Source: Winogradskyella sp. (lineage in GTDB: Bacteria > Bacteroidota > Bacteroidia > Flavobacteriales > Flavobacteriaceae). From it: 64,000 bases of DNA. The notes beneath the pieces were generated by a model. The model made no database searches, was not told the origin of the DNA, and saw only the letters and a list, made by a program, of their open reading frames with translations. Made by a program: the position numbers and the translations under genes. The DNA lies in NCBI RefSeq assembly GCF_003712105.1, contig NZ_RHLG01000005.1, positions 1 through 64,000 of the forward strand, in the 5' to 3' direction. Below, piece by piece: positions 53,426 through 62,710 of the stretch; within the stretch, counting starts at the first letter, position 1; the number at the start of each line of letters is the position of its first letter.

Positions 53426-55163
53426 CTGCAATTACTTTGGGAAAAGATACGATGATTTTTGTTCCTTTTCCTAATTCACTTTCAATATTAAAAATGCCTT
53501 TATTTTTCTTTATCATTGATTTGCAAAGTTGCATTCCTAAACCTGTTCCTATAATATCTTCATTCTCTTTTTTAGATAATAGAGTTGTTTCTTTAAGTAA
53601 TTCCAAACGTGTTTGTTCGGACATTCCCAAACCATTGTCTTCAATAATTAAATTGATATACTCATCATTTTCTGATTGACTGTATATACTAATTTTCCCA
53701 TTTTCTTTAGTAAACTTTATAGCATTATCCATCAGGTTTCTTAAAACAATTTTAAAAGACTCTTGGTCCACTTGTATTTTTTCTTTTTTAGAAACGTCGT
53801 TCTTAAAATCTAAATTCTTTTCAAAAATTAAAGCTTGATAATTATAAGCAACGTGTTCAACTAGATGGAACAATCTATGGGGCTCAATATTAAAATAGGA
53901 TTGCTTTGTTTGTAATAAGGCCCAATTTAGTAGGTTATCTAGCAGGTTATATGCGCCATTTACTATTGCACTATTAGAGTTTAGTTGCACATCTAGTTCT
54001 TCTATATTTTTTGTTTTAAGACTATTAATAAGACCTTTATTGCTTGTCTTTAGCGCATTAACAGACGACCTTAAGTCGTGACTTACAATTGAAAATAGTT
54101 TATCCTTGGTAGCATTTAATTGGTCGAGTTCCTCATTTTGGTCAGAAATAATCTTATTGGTTTTTACTTTTTCTCTATAATAATATACACTAACACCTAA
54201 TAATGCCAAAAGTATTAAAGCAGATATGATTACGCCGTTACGCTGTGCTGATTTGACTTTATTCTCCGCTTCTAAAATACTTACACGTTTTTCTCGTTTT
54301 TCAACTTCAATCTTCTTTTCAAGCTCGGCAATTTCCCAAACACGATCGCTATTCCAAATAGAGTCTCTTAACACATTTGCTTGGTTTAGGTACTTTAACG
54401 ATTTTTCATAATCCTTTAGCGCTTCATAAACTGCAGATAAGTTATAATTAACACGTTGTCTGGCATTGATATTTGTACTGTCCTTTTTTTGAAAGGTATT
54501 AAGAGCTTTCAAGAAATATTCTCTTGCCTTTCTGTCTTCATATTTCTCAAAATAAAGATTACCAAGGTTACTATAATTTGTAGCAGCTTCATTAAAATTA
54601 CTAGTGTTTACGTAGATTTTTAATCCTTTTTTATAATACGCTTCTGCTTCTTTATAATTCTCATTAAGCAAATAACTATTCCCTAAAGCGCTGTATAATA
54701 GTGCCTTCTTTTCTTCACAAGAAGACCCATCTAATAATTCTTCTGCGTTTTTATAATTGAGGTTTACTTTACCAAAATCTCTTAGACCAGACATGTAGAT
54801 ATTTCCCATGGCCAAGTAGGTATAAAAGGTTAGGTTTCTTGGAGGTTCTTTTGATAAAAGCAATTGAAATGTTTCGATACTTTTTCTAAAAGCTTTATTC
54901 TTTCTATGAAGTTCTCCTTCGATAAAAAGTGTAAACACTTCTAAATCTTTATCTAAGGTTTTTTGAGACTCTTGCTTTAATTCTTTTATGAGCTTATAGG
55001 ATTCATCTAAAGAATTTTTTGATAAGTAGTTATAGGCTTGTTTAAACTTATCTGATTTTACGAAAGCATTGATAACTTCTTCTTTTGTACAAGGGCTATT
55101 TTGTGAAGTGCTAACAAAAGAAAAGCATACTAAAAGTAGAGGGAAAATAAATTTAGCAGACAT
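53418..55163 (-). CDS. sensor histidine kinase with periplasmic TPR domain
   Basis: A 581-residue inner-membrane kinase. After a signal peptide (MSAKFIFPLLLVCFSFVSTSQ) there are TPR-type helical repeats (about residues 35-280; landmark units AYYKKGLKIYVNTSNFNEAATNYSNLGNLY, EYFLKALNTFQ), a coiled coil to ~312, one span at about 315-333 (GVIISALILLALLGVSVYYY), then the DHp domain with the phosphoacceptor His in IVSHDLRSSVNALKTS and a HATPase domain (N box LRNLMDNAIKFT, G1 DNGLGMSE, G2 GTGLGMQLCKSM). Together with the LytTR regulator it forms a two-component system; TPR sensing in the periplasm implies a protein or peptide signal. The ligand is unknown. Confidence 0.92.
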   Translation of the reverse strand: MSAKFIFPLLLVCFSFVSTSQNSPCTKEEVINAFVKSDKFKQAYNYLSKNSLDESYKLIKELKQESQKTLDKDLEVFTLFIEGELHRKNKAFRKSIETFQLLLSKEPPRNLTFYTYLAMGNIYMSGLRDFGKVNLNYKNAEELLDGSSCEEKKALLYSALGNSYLLNENYKEAEAYYKKGLKIYVNTSNFNEAATNYSNLGNLYFEKYEDRKAREYFLKALNTFQKKDSTNINARQRVNYNLSAVYEALKDYEKSLKYLNQANVLRDSIWNSDRVWEIAELEKKIEVEKREKRVSILEAENKVKSAQRNGVIISALILLALLGVSVYYYREKVKTNKIISDQNEELDQLNATKDKLFSIVSHDLRSSVNALKTSNKGLINSLKTKNIEELDVQLNSNSAIVNGAYNLLDNLLNWALLQTKQSYFNIEPHRLFHLVEHVAYNYQALIFEKNLDFKNDVSKKEKIQVDQESFKIVLRNLMDNAIKFTKENGKISIYSQSENDEYINLIIEDNGLGMSEQTRLELLKETTLLSKKENEDIIGTGLGMQLCKSMIKKNKGIFNIESELGKGTKIIVSFPKVIADG

Positions 55164-55216
55164 AACACTAAAATAGGTTATATCTGCTAAACTGTTAGTG
55201 TTTATTTGAATGTATT

Positions 55217-55639
55217 TTAACCTCCGTTAGCAATAACTTTAGTTTTGCGACGAGGATCACCAAATCTAACAGCGTTATCATCCGGTTGCCCTTCTTCATC
55301 AACGGTAACATTAATGACGGCCTGATTGTTTACTATATTCAGACCGGTGCTTAAAGAAAAAGAAATCTTAACGACCTGTGTATAAGTACTACTTAAAGGT
55401 ATACTTTTATTATAGGAAGGAATAATTAATACGTCATTTCCATCTGTACCAACAGAAGCTGTTATGGTAGGCGCTCCATCTGGATATACATTGTTATGAA
55501 ATGGGGCTATTACCGTAACATTAACGGAATTGTTTGAGATTCCATCGCAATAAACTAAAGGCGTTTCTAAACTCTGAAAGTCTTTTCCACTCTCTATTAG
55601 AGAACTGAATGCGTTTTGAACTGTAATTGTTTGTGACAT
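55217..55639 (-). CDS. conserved small beta-rich protein, unknown
   Basis: A 140-residue protein with no signal peptide (MSQTITVQNAFSSLIESGKDF). It is beta-strand rich with Asn, Asp and Pro in turns (VNVTVIAPFHNNVYPDGAPTITASVGTDGNDVLIIPSYN), one Cys (LVYCDG), and a basic last part (DPRRKTKVIANGG). No motif I recognise. It stands 53 bases upstream of the histidine kinase gene in the same direction and may be its co-transcribed partner. Confidence 0.55.
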   Translation of the reverse strand: MSQTITVQNAFSSLIESGKDFQSLETPLVYCDGISNNSVNVTVIAPFHNNVYPDGAPTITASVGTDGNDVLIIPSYNKSIPLSSTYTQVVKISFSLSTGLNIVNNQAVINVTVDEEGQPDDNAVRFGDPRRKTKVIANGG

Positions 55640-55784
55640 TTTAGCATAGATTTTAGGGTTAATAAGTGTCTAATATATAGAAAAATCTGACATATCATCG
55701 ATAAAATGTAACATATATCCGATTTTGTGTAATAAGTGGGTATATAACTGGAACAAAACCCAAAATGTAGAGAACTAATACATT

Positions 55785-56609
55785 TTAATAATTGGCGAAA
55801 TTAAAATTGAGCATACGTCTTACATAATTATATATTTCCGGAAATTTAGTCTTAAATTCCATAGGTGTTTCTATAAAGCACTCTATTAATACTGCTACAA
55901 ATTCAAACTCATTTGTGTATGCGTACTCCCTAAAATACCGCGTTGAAATAAGGTCTCTGCGTATATCTTCATTTGCTCTTAAGTATCGTTTTAATGCCAT
56001 AAAACAATCTCTAAATATCATAGCACTAACATCACTAAATTTATAACTATTAAGGTGAATAGCATGACCAAATTCGTGTATGCCAAGATTTAAATTATCA
56101 TTGGCATCATCATAGCCTTCTACAAAATCCTTCCATGATAATGCTATAATGCCTAATTGTGGATTAACTTCACCCTTGTGAAGTTGTTCATTCATTCTTG
56201 AATAAAAAGCTTCTGGATACACCAATATGGTTCTTATTATAGGCAACAAATAGCTTCTAAATCCAAAAGTAAGTTTTACTGCTGTGGCGGCAACTAAAAC
56301 TTTAATTTCATCGGTTAGTTCTAAATCCTGACGTGTATGAAATTGCTTTTCATTAATAAAAGTTGCAACGCGATGCTCAAAAATTCTCCTGTCCTTCGAA
56401 GATAATTTATTATAGAACGAAAATTGGTTTCTTAAAATGTACAACTGCGATTTAGTGAGCCTTCGACGAATTAAAATAAAATTAATATAGAAAGGTCTAT
56501 TTTTAGTTTCGGCATAAGTCTGTTCTGCAAAGCGATATATATACCGAAGAACAATAAACCCAATTAAGGTTAAAAAAAGTATATTGAAAATTAGCCCTGA
56601 ATTGGCCAT
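55785..56609 (-). CDS. MtfA-like zinc peptidase (M90 family)
   Basis: A 274-residue protein with one N-terminal span (LIFNILFLTLIGFIVLRYIY) and a cytoplasmic M90 domain. The zinc motif HEFGHAIH appears in LNLGIHEFGHAIHLNSY near residue 178, and the third ligand is likely the Glu in TNEFEFVAVLIECFIETP. RRLTKSQLYILRNQFSFYNKLSSKDRRIFEHRV matches the N-terminal layout of the family. MtfA of E. coli modulates glucose transport through the Mlc repressor; a role here is unknown. Confidence 0.85.
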   Translation of the reverse strand: MANSGLIFNILFLTLIGFIVLRYIYRFAEQTYAETKNRPFYINFILIRRRLTKSQLYILRNQFSFYNKLSSKDRRIFEHRVATFINEKQFHTRQDLELTDEIKVLVAATAVKLTFGFRSYLLPIIRTILVYPEAFYSRMNEQLHKGEVNPQLGIIALSWKDFVEGYDDANDNLNLGIHEFGHAIHLNSYKFSDVSAMIFRDCFMALKRYLRANEDIRRDLISTRYFREYAYTNEFEFVAVLIECFIETPMEFKTKFPEIYNYVRRMLNFNFANY

Positions 56610-56668
56610 ATATTTTGGGACATGTTGTAAGTAAATATATGATTTTTTATTTCAAATAAAGGAGACCA

Positions 56669-56700
56669 AAAAAGCAAGCGTAAAAATTAGCTTGCTTTTT
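56669..56700 (-). terminator. terminator after tRNA-Arg
   Basis: Arms AAAAAGCAAGC (56669-56679) and GCTTGCTTTTT (56690-56700) with a 10-base loop; on the minus strand the 3' arm is followed by TTTTTT. It lies 9 bases beyond the tRNA 3' end. Confidence 0.75.
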
Positions 56701-56709
56701 ATTACTTCG

Positions 56710-56783
56710 TGACCACGGTAGGATTCAAACCTACGACCGCTGGAGCCGAAATCCAGTGCTCTATTCAGCTGAGCTACGTGGCC
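56710..56783 (-). tRNA. tRNA-Arg, anticodon TCG
   Basis: On the minus strand the cloverleaf can be folded: acceptor stem GGCCACG with CGTGGTC (one G-T pair), D arm with AGCTCAGCTGAATAGAGC, anticodon arm CTGGA-TTTCGGC-TCCAG (anticodon TCG, reading CGA and wobble CGN), and T arm GTAGG-TTTGAATC-CTAC. The TTCGAATC box of a standard tRNA is TTTGAATC here. The CCA end is not encoded. Discriminator is A. Confidence 0.9.
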
Positions 56784-56797
56784 TATATTTATTAATA

Positions 56798-57247
56798 TTA
56801 AGACATTAATTTACCCTTAACTATGGTAGAAATTGTTTTACCATCTGCTTGTCCCGCAAGCTGTTTATTTACAATACCCATAACTTTTCCCATATCTTTC
56901 ATTCCTTGCGCTCCAACCTTAGCTATCACATTTTCAACCACTTTTGTTATAGCATCTTCATTAAGCTGTTCTGGTAAAAATTGACTTATAACTTCTGCTT
57001 GAGCTAATTCTGGGTCAGCCAAGTCTAATCTGTTTTGCGCTGTAAAAATTGCAGCACTGTCCTTGCGCTGTTTTACAAGCTTTGACAAAATTTTAATTTC
57101 GTCATCCTTAGTTAATTCCGAATTTCCTCCGGAGGTTTGCGCAAGTAGAATCTCGGATTTTACAGCTCTTAACGCTGCCAAAGCTGTTTGATTTTTATCT
57201 TTCATTGCTGCTTTCATTGCAGTCATCACTTCTGCTTGTAAACTCAT
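56798..57247 (-). CDS. yqeY: GatB/YqeY-domain protein
   Basis: A 149-residue soluble protein with the helical YqeY domain: MKAAMKDKNQTALAALRAVKSEILLAQ, then a KQRKDSAAIFTAQNRLDLADPELAQAEVISQFLPEQL block, and the GMKDMGKVMGIVNKQLAGQADG tail. The domain is also found at the C-terminus of GatB, where it helps bind tRNA; the stand-alone form has an uncertain role. Its 5' side faces ftsZ across a terminator. Confidence 0.93.
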   Translation of the reverse strand: MSLQAEVMTAMKAAMKDKNQTALAALRAVKSEILLAQTSGGNSELTKDDEIKILSKLVKQRKDSAAIFTAQNRLDLADPELAQAEVISQFLPEQLNEDAITKVVENVIAKVGAQGMKDMGKVMGIVNKQLAGQADGKTISTIVKGKLMS

Positions 57248-57287
57248 ATTATAAAATTTTATGAACTGCGAAGATACTAAACTATTA

Positions 57288-57326
57288 AAAAAACAAACCC
57301 GAAAAATTGAGGGACTTTTCGGGTTT
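57288..57326 (-). terminator. terminator of ftsZ (dcw operon)
   Basis: Arms AAACCCGAAAA (57295-57305) and TTTTCGGGTTT (57316-57326), loop of ten bases; on the minus strand GTTTTTTT follows. It would end the ftsW-to-ftsZ transcript. Confidence 0.75.
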
Positions 57327-57364
57327 AAAGACAGTACATAGTTTGTACTTCAATAGATTAACCA

Positions 57365-59284
57365 TTAATCGACATTATCATGTAAAAAAGAATTATTACT
57401 TCTTAATTGTATGTCGTCATTATCATCTGTTCCTACAGATAACCGTGAGGTATCTGTATCTGAATTATTGTGAGAATCATCAAGATTAACACCTTGCCTT
57501 TTGTAAGCAGGCTCTTTTTCTATTTCATCAATCTTCGCATTATTGAACTTATAATTAAAGTCCTTCATTTTTTTGCGACGTTCATTTGCTCTTGCCTTTA
57601 AGATTTCTGATATAGGACTATTCATTGGGTCTATCTCTTCTGAAGCCTCCTCGTCTAACTCTTCAACTGGCAAGGTCTTTTTCTCAAAAACAATTTCTTC
57701 TTTAACTTCTTTTTGAGTTTTAGCATGTATTGAAGTTTCCGTTTCGGTAGTTGCAAAATCCTCAAGTGCATAACGTTTCTCTCCATCTTCATTTACCTCA
57801 GTAACAGAGATTAACTCAATTGGGTCTGTAACTTGCATATCTTTTACGTCGTCCTCTAATTGAAATAGCATTTTTTCTTCACCAGTCTCAGGTTCTTCAA
57901 TCTTTTCTCCATCAAAATTAGAAAGTGGTAAATCGAAAGTTAATGTGATTTGTTCTTCTTTCTCTTCAATTATGTCTTCTACATTATTTTGAACAGAAGT
58001 AATAACAAAATCATCTTCGACGGTAGTATTCGTATCTAAAACCTCGTCATAAATAACATTTATGTCTTTTATGTCTTGAGTCGTTTTAATTAATTCATTT
58101 TCAATAGTCGGTGCTTCTTCCTCAAAATCTTCTTCAGTTAACGTATGAATAATTGGAGTTTCAACTTCTTTTTCTAATACAATATCTGGCGTAATTATTG
58201 CCGGATCATTTTCTTGGACATGTACTTCTTCTTTATAATCATCATCTTCGAGAGCATGAATTACTTTTTTGACTTCTGTATTAGAAATTTCGTTTTGTTG
58301 ATCAAGATCAAAACCTGTAGCAATTATGGTTACAGAGATAGACTCTTGTAAAGACTCGTCTTCACCAACACCCATAATTATATTAGCACCATAACCTGCT
58401 TCTGTTTGAATATGGTCATTAATTTCTCCTATTTCATCAATAGTAATCTCTTGAGAGCCAGAAACAATTAGTAATAATACATTTTTAGCGCCAGTAATTT
58501 TATTATCGTTTAATAGTGGTGAATCTAGAGCTTTCATTATAGCGTCCTGCGCTCTAGCTTGACCTGAAGCTGTTGCAGAACCCATTATTGCTGTACCACT
58601 ATTGCTTAGTACAGTCTTTGCATCACGCAAGTCAATATTTTGAGTGTAATGGTGTGTTATTACCTCAGCTATTCCTCGCGAAGCCGTAGATAATACCTCA
58701 TCTGCTTTTGAGAAACCTGCTTTAAATCCTAAATTACCGTATACCTCTCTAAGCTTATTATTATTAATTACAATTAACGAATCTACATGCTCTCGCAATC
58801 TTTCAATACCTCGTTGTGCTTGATCATTTCGCATCTTACCTTCAAATTGAAACGGCATAGTAACGATACCTACAGTTAAGATATCTAACTCTCTCGCCAT
58901 TTTTGCAATTATCGGTGCTGCTCCAGTACCCGTACCGCCACCCATTCCTGCGGTAATAAATACCATCTTGGTATTTGTTTCGAGCATGCGCTTTATATCT
59001 TCAAGACTTTCTAGTGCTGCTTGCTCACCAACATCCGGATTTGCTCCTGCTCCTAAACCTTCTGTAAGATTTACACCTAGTTGTATTTTGTTTAGTACAC
59101 CACTATTTTGTAAGGCTTGCGCATCTGTATTACAAATCACGAAGTCAACACCTTTGATACCTTGTTGAAACATGTGATTTATAGCATTACTTCCACCACC
59201 GCCTACGCCAATAACTTTAATGACATTAGATTGGTTTTTTGGTAGATCGAAAGCAATATTACCAAATTCGTTGTTATTGTTCAT
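57365..59284 (-). CDS. ftsZ: cell division GTPase FtsZ with long acidic linker
   Basis: A 639-residue tubulin homologue forming the Z ring. The GTPase core (about residues 18-330) has GVGGGGSNAINHM, ITAGMGGGTGTGAAPIIA, the T7 loop NIDLRDAKTVLSNSGTAIMG with its catalytic Asp nearby. From about 340 to 600 is an acidic, low-complexity linker rich in Glu, Thr and Asp, then a basic region (KARANERRKKMKDFNYKFNN) and a conserved tail LRSNNSFLHDNVD for binding FtsA or other partners. E. coli FtsZ has 383 residues, so the extra length is the linker, as usual for flavobacteria. Last gene of the dcw run. Confidence 0.98.
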   Translation of the reverse strand: MNNNNEFGNIAFDLPKNQSNVIKVIGVGGGGSNAINHMFQQGIKGVDFVICNTDAQALQNSGVLNKIQLGVNLTEGLGAGANPDVGEQAALESLEDIKRMLETNTKMVFITAGMGGGTGTGAAPIIAKMARELDILTVGIVTMPFQFEGKMRNDQAQRGIERLREHVDSLIVINNNKLREVYGNLGFKAGFSKADEVLSTASRGIAEVITHHYTQNIDLRDAKTVLSNSGTAIMGSATASGQARAQDAIMKALDSPLLNDNKITGAKNVLLLIVSGSQEITIDEIGEINDHIQTEAGYGANIIMGVGEDESLQESISVTIIATGFDLDQQNEISNTEVKKVIHALEDDDYKEEVHVQENDPAIITPDIVLEKEVETPIIHTLTEEDFEEEAPTIENELIKTTQDIKDINVIYDEVLDTNTTVEDDFVITSVQNNVEDIIEEKEEQITLTFDLPLSNFDGEKIEEPETGEEKMLFQLEDDVKDMQVTDPIELISVTEVNEDGEKRYALEDFATTETETSIHAKTQKEVKEEIVFEKKTLPVEELDEEASEEIDPMNSPISEILKARANERRKKMKDFNYKFNNAKIDEIEKEPAYKRQGVNLDDSHNNSDTDTSRLSVGTDDNDDIQLRSNNSFLHDNVD

Positions 59285-59331
59285 ATTAACTGTATTATGG
59301 GGTTTTTTATACTGTTTTGATTAATTAATTA

Positions 59332-60648
59332 TTATTCGGCATTATCAAGAAAATCTTTGACGCGTTCCGTTAGTTTATCTAAAAATGAGCGCCGTTCTTT
59401 TGGTTGTTCTTCAATAATTTCGTCTATATTTTCTTGAGAAACTTCTGCATCACTATTTTCTGCTTCAGCTTCAATTATTTTTCGTTCTTGACGTTTTAAT
59501 CCATCCATTACTAAACCAACTGCAGTTGCAAAAAGTGGACTTGCAATTTCCTCATCGCTACCACCTGCAAGGTGCTCGTTAGGATAGCCAATTCTGGTAT
59601 CCATACCTGTAATGTACTCAACCAATTGCTTTAAATGCTTTAGTTGACTTCCACCTCCTGTTAGTACAATACCTGCAATTAGTTTTTTCTTCTGCTCTTC
59701 ATGTCCATAGTTCTTAATCTCCACATAAACTTGTTCGATAATTTCAACTACACGAGCATGAATAATTTTTGACAGGTTTTTTAGGGTAATTTCTTTGGGG
59801 TCGCGACCTCTTAATCCAGGAATAGATACTATCTCGTTATCCTTATTTTCTCCTGGCCAAGCAGAGCCAAATTTAATTTTAAGTAACTCGGCTTGTTTTT
59901 CAATGATTGAACATCCTTCTTTGATATCTTCTGTAATGACATTTCCACCAAAAGGTATTACCGCCGTATGCCTAATTATGCCATCTTTAAAAACTGCTAA
60001 GTCTGTTGTTCCACCACCTATATCAATTAAAGCAACACCTGCTTCTTTTTCCTCTTGACTTAAAACTGCGTTAGCAGAGGCTAATGGCTCTAGTGTAATA
60101 CCTTCAAGTTCCAAATCAGAGCTTTTTACGCAGCGACCAATATTTCTTATTGATGATACTTGACCAACGACCACATGAAAATTAGCTTCCAATCTTCCGC
60201 CATACATCCCAATTGGTTCTTTAATTTCGGCCTGTCCGTCTACTTTAAATTCTTGTGGTAATACATGAATTATTTCTTCACCTGGAAGCATTACCAGTTT
60301 GTGAACTTGGTTAATAAGTCTATCAATATCAGCTTCGTCAATAACCAATTCAGAATTTGCTCTCGTGATATAATCACTATGTTGCAGGCTTCTAATATGT
60401 TGTCCTGCAATTCCAACGGTGACTTCAGATATTTTTTCTGAAGCAGCCGCTTCTGCCTCTTGAACCGCTTGTTGAATAGACTGGATAGTTTGTGTAATGT
60501 TATTTACAACACCGCGATGAACACCCAAACTTTTTGATTTACCAACACCTAAAATTTCAACCTTTCCGTATTCATTTTTACGACCAATCATTGCGACAAT
60601 TTTGGTCGTTCCTATATCTAATCCTACAGAAATATTATGCTGTTCCAT
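59332..60648 (-). CDS. ftsA: cell division protein FtsA
   Basis: A 438-residue actin-like ATPase that anchors FtsZ to the membrane. Motifs: SVGLDIGTTKIVAMIG (phosphate 1), VALIDIGGGTTDLAVF (phosphate 2), VLTGGGSQLKHLKQLV (adenosine), and the inserted 1C domain (AEAAASEKISEVTVGIAGQHIRS). The C-terminal end is an amphipathic membrane helix (RRSFLDKLTERVKDFLDNAE). A Glu-rich stretch precedes it (about 400-420). It lies 47 bases upstream of ftsZ and three bases after ftsQ. Confidence 0.97.
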   Translation of the reverse strand: MEQHNISVGLDIGTTKIVAMIGRKNEYGKVEILGVGKSKSLGVHRGVVNNITQTIQSIQQAVQEAEAAASEKISEVTVGIAGQHIRSLQHSDYITRANSELVIDEADIDRLINQVHKLVMLPGEEIIHVLPQEFKVDGQAEIKEPIGMYGGRLEANFHVVVGQVSSIRNIGRCVKSSDLELEGITLEPLASANAVLSQEEKEAGVALIDIGGGTTDLAVFKDGIIRHTAVIPFGGNVITEDIKEGCSIIEKQAELLKIKFGSAWPGENKDNEIVSIPGLRGRDPKEITLKNLSKIIHARVVEIIEQVYVEIKNYGHEEQKKKLIAGIVLTGGGSQLKHLKQLVEYITGMDTRIGYPNEHLAGGSDEEIASPLFATAVGLVMDGLKRQERKIIEAEAENSDAEVSQENIDEIIEEQPKERRSFLDKLTERVKDFLDNAE

Positions 60649-60651
60649 AAT

Positions 60652-61371
60652 CTATTTTTTCGTGCATATCACTTGGCTTTCAAACTTCAAGTTTACACGG
60701 CTATATGCATTAATCGTTTTATCTTTATTTGCCTTTTTATAAAAAGCTTTAAAATTATTTACCTTCTTTTCTAAGTTGTCTAATTGTCCTAGCTCAACAA
60801 TAAATTGGTATTTGCGTAGCCGAAGGCTTATATTTTTATTCTCATCTTGACGAATTTCTATAACATGTTGTTTCAAAAAATCATCTTCGTCAATATACTT
60901 TGCAATTTTATATACTTGGTCTAGCTTCGATTTATAAACTGTACCTGTTACAAAAGGTACTCTAGCCGAATAATTCGATGACAATGGCATGTAGGAGCCT
61001 TCATCATCAACATAATATGACGCATTTGTATATACCCTTGCAATTGGTCTTTTCTGCTCTATTTCTACTGATAGTCTGCCAATTACAGACATATAAACTT
61101 CAGCATTTTTGACCATTGGGTTAGAATTTAGGGCAGTTTCTAACTCATTCAAATCTATAATTTCTTTGTCCTTGTTATTAAGACCATTAGGATTTTGTAT
61201 TAACAATTTACTAACATTCTCATGAGTTAGGAATAAGTTCTCTGAACCTGAAAACTCCACCATTGGTTCATCTATGATCCTTGTCTTGTTTCTAGCATTT
61301 GTAAAGGCATACAAAAAACCTACTAACACCAATAAAACCAACACTTTTATGTAACCGTATTTAACTCGCAA
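60652..61371 (-). CDS. ftsQ: cell division protein FtsQ (TTG start)
   Basis: A 239-residue bitopic membrane protein. A basic start (RVKYGYIKV) leads to a single span (LVLLVLVGFLYAFTNA) and a periplasmic POTRA-type beta region (VEFSGSENLFLTHENVSKLLIQNP) followed by the FtsQ/DivIB beta domain (AEVYMSVIGRLSVEIEQKRPIARVYT, SYYVDDEGSYMPLS). The start is a TTG (61371): it overlaps the end of murC by 11 bases, no ATG lies before the span and the next Met is residue 37. FtsQ recruits FtsL/FtsB to the divisome. Confidence 0.92.
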   Translation of the reverse strand: MRVKYGYIKVLVLLVLVGFLYAFTNARNKTRIIDEPMVEFSGSENLFLTHENVSKLLIQNPNGLNNKDKEIIDLNELETALNSNPMVKNAEVYMSVIGRLSVEIEQKRPIARVYTNASYYVDDEGSYMPLSSNYSARVPFVTGTVYKSKLDQVYKIAKYIDEDDFLKQHVIEIRQDENKNISLRLRKYQFIVELGQLDNLEKKVNNFKAFYKKANKDKTINAYSRVNLKFESQVICTKK

Positions 61372-62710
61372 TGCTTAATTTCTCTTTAATTTTTTTGACT
61401 TCTTCTCCAATATCACCGGCACCAATTGTTAAAACAATCTTTGCAGAACTCTGTTCTATCTTACTGATTAACTGAATCTTATTAGTTAATTCCTTATTTG
61501 GATTTTCAATTTTATCTAATAGCCATTTAGAATTCACACCTGGTATTGGTAATTCTCGTGCAGGATATATATCTAATAATAATATCTCATCAAACTTTGA
61601 TAAGGCCATTGCAAACTCATCCACAAAATCTTGTGTTCTTGAAAATAGATGCGGCTGAAAAACGGCCAATACAGCATCACCAGGATACATTTCTCTTACC
61701 GCATGATGGACTGCATTAATTTCTTCAGGATGGTGTGCGTAATCATCTATAAAAACTAAGTTTTCTGTTTTAATATGATAGGTGAATCGCCGCTTTACAC
61801 CTTTGTAAGACGCCAAAGCTTTCGTAAGTTTTAGTTGACTCAGTCCGTATTCTAAAGACATTGCTAGTGCTATTAATGCATTTGACAAATTATGTCTACC
61901 TGGTAAATGAAATTTAAAATCTTTGAGAGTTGTTTTTGGAGTTTGCAGATCAAAAACATACGCACCATTTTCTATCCTGATATTCTTTGCGCAATAATCT
62001 GAGTTATCTTCAATTCCATAGGTGATTCCATTAATTGGTAGCCCATTCTTTATAAAAAGCTTCCCTTTGGGCTTTATTTTACTCGTAAAATCCTTGAATG
62101 ACTTCGTTAATTCTGAAGCATCGCCATAGATATCTAAATGGTCCGCATCCATAGATGTTATGCATGCAAAATCTGGCGATAATGTAAGGAACGACCTATC
62201 AAATTCATCAGCTTCAACGACGGTAATTTTTGTACCGTTTTGGATTAGGTTTGAATTATAATTTTCACTTATTCCTCCTAAAAAAGCAGTCATTTCAACC
62301 TCACACTCATTAAGCAAATGACCCAGAATACTAGTTGTTGTTGTTTTACCATGAGTCCCAGCTACCGCAAAACAAAAAGTGTTTTCAGTAATATCACCTA
62401 GCACTTGTGATCGTTTTTTTACTTTAAAATTATGTTCTAAAAAGTAGTTGAGTTCTGAATGCGATTTTGGAATTGCAGGCGTATATACAATCAGTGTCGA
62501 ATCTTTGTCCTTAAATATATTAGAAATCAAATTGACATCATCTTCAAAATGGATATCAACATTTAAATCTTGTAAAGCCTTGGTATTATCGGATGGTGTT
62601 CTATCATAGCCAGCAACTTTATTTCCATTTGCAACAAAATATCTAGCAAGGGCACTCATGCCTATTCCGCCAATGCCAATGAAATATATATTTCTTTTAT
62701 CGCTACTCAT
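61361..62710 (-). CDS. murC: UDP-N-acetylmuramate-L-alanine ligase
   Basis: A 449-residue ATP-dependent ligase adding L-Ala to UDP-MurNAc, a cytosolic step of peptidoglycan synthesis. Motifs: [21 protein letters not shown] loop [70 protein letters not shown] and [13 protein letters not shown]. It starts with ATG at 62710, 8 bases inside the 3' end of murG, and overlaps ftsQ by 11 bases at its other end. Confidence 0.98.
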   Translation of the reverse strand: MSSDKRNIYFIGIGGIGMSALARYFVANGNKVAGYDRTPSDNTKALQDLNVDIHFEDDVNLISNIFKDKDSTLIVYTPAIPKSHSELNYFLEHNFKVKKRSQVLGDITENTFCFAVAGTHGKTTTTSILGHLLNECEVEMTAFLGGISENYNSNLIQNGTKITVVEADEFDRSFLTLSPDFACITSMDADHLDIYGDASELTKSFKDFTSKIKPKGKLFIKNGLPINGITYGIEDNSDYCAKNIRIENGAYVFDLQTPKTTLKDFKFHLPGRHNLSNALIALAMSLEYGLSQLKLTKALASYKGVKRRFTYHIKTENLVFIDDYAHHPEEINAVHHAVREMYPGDAVLAVFQPHLFSRTQDFVDEFAMALSKFDEILLLDIYPARELPIPGVNSKWLLDKIENPNKELTNKIQLISKIEQSSAKIVLTIGAGDIGEEVKKIKEKLSIAS

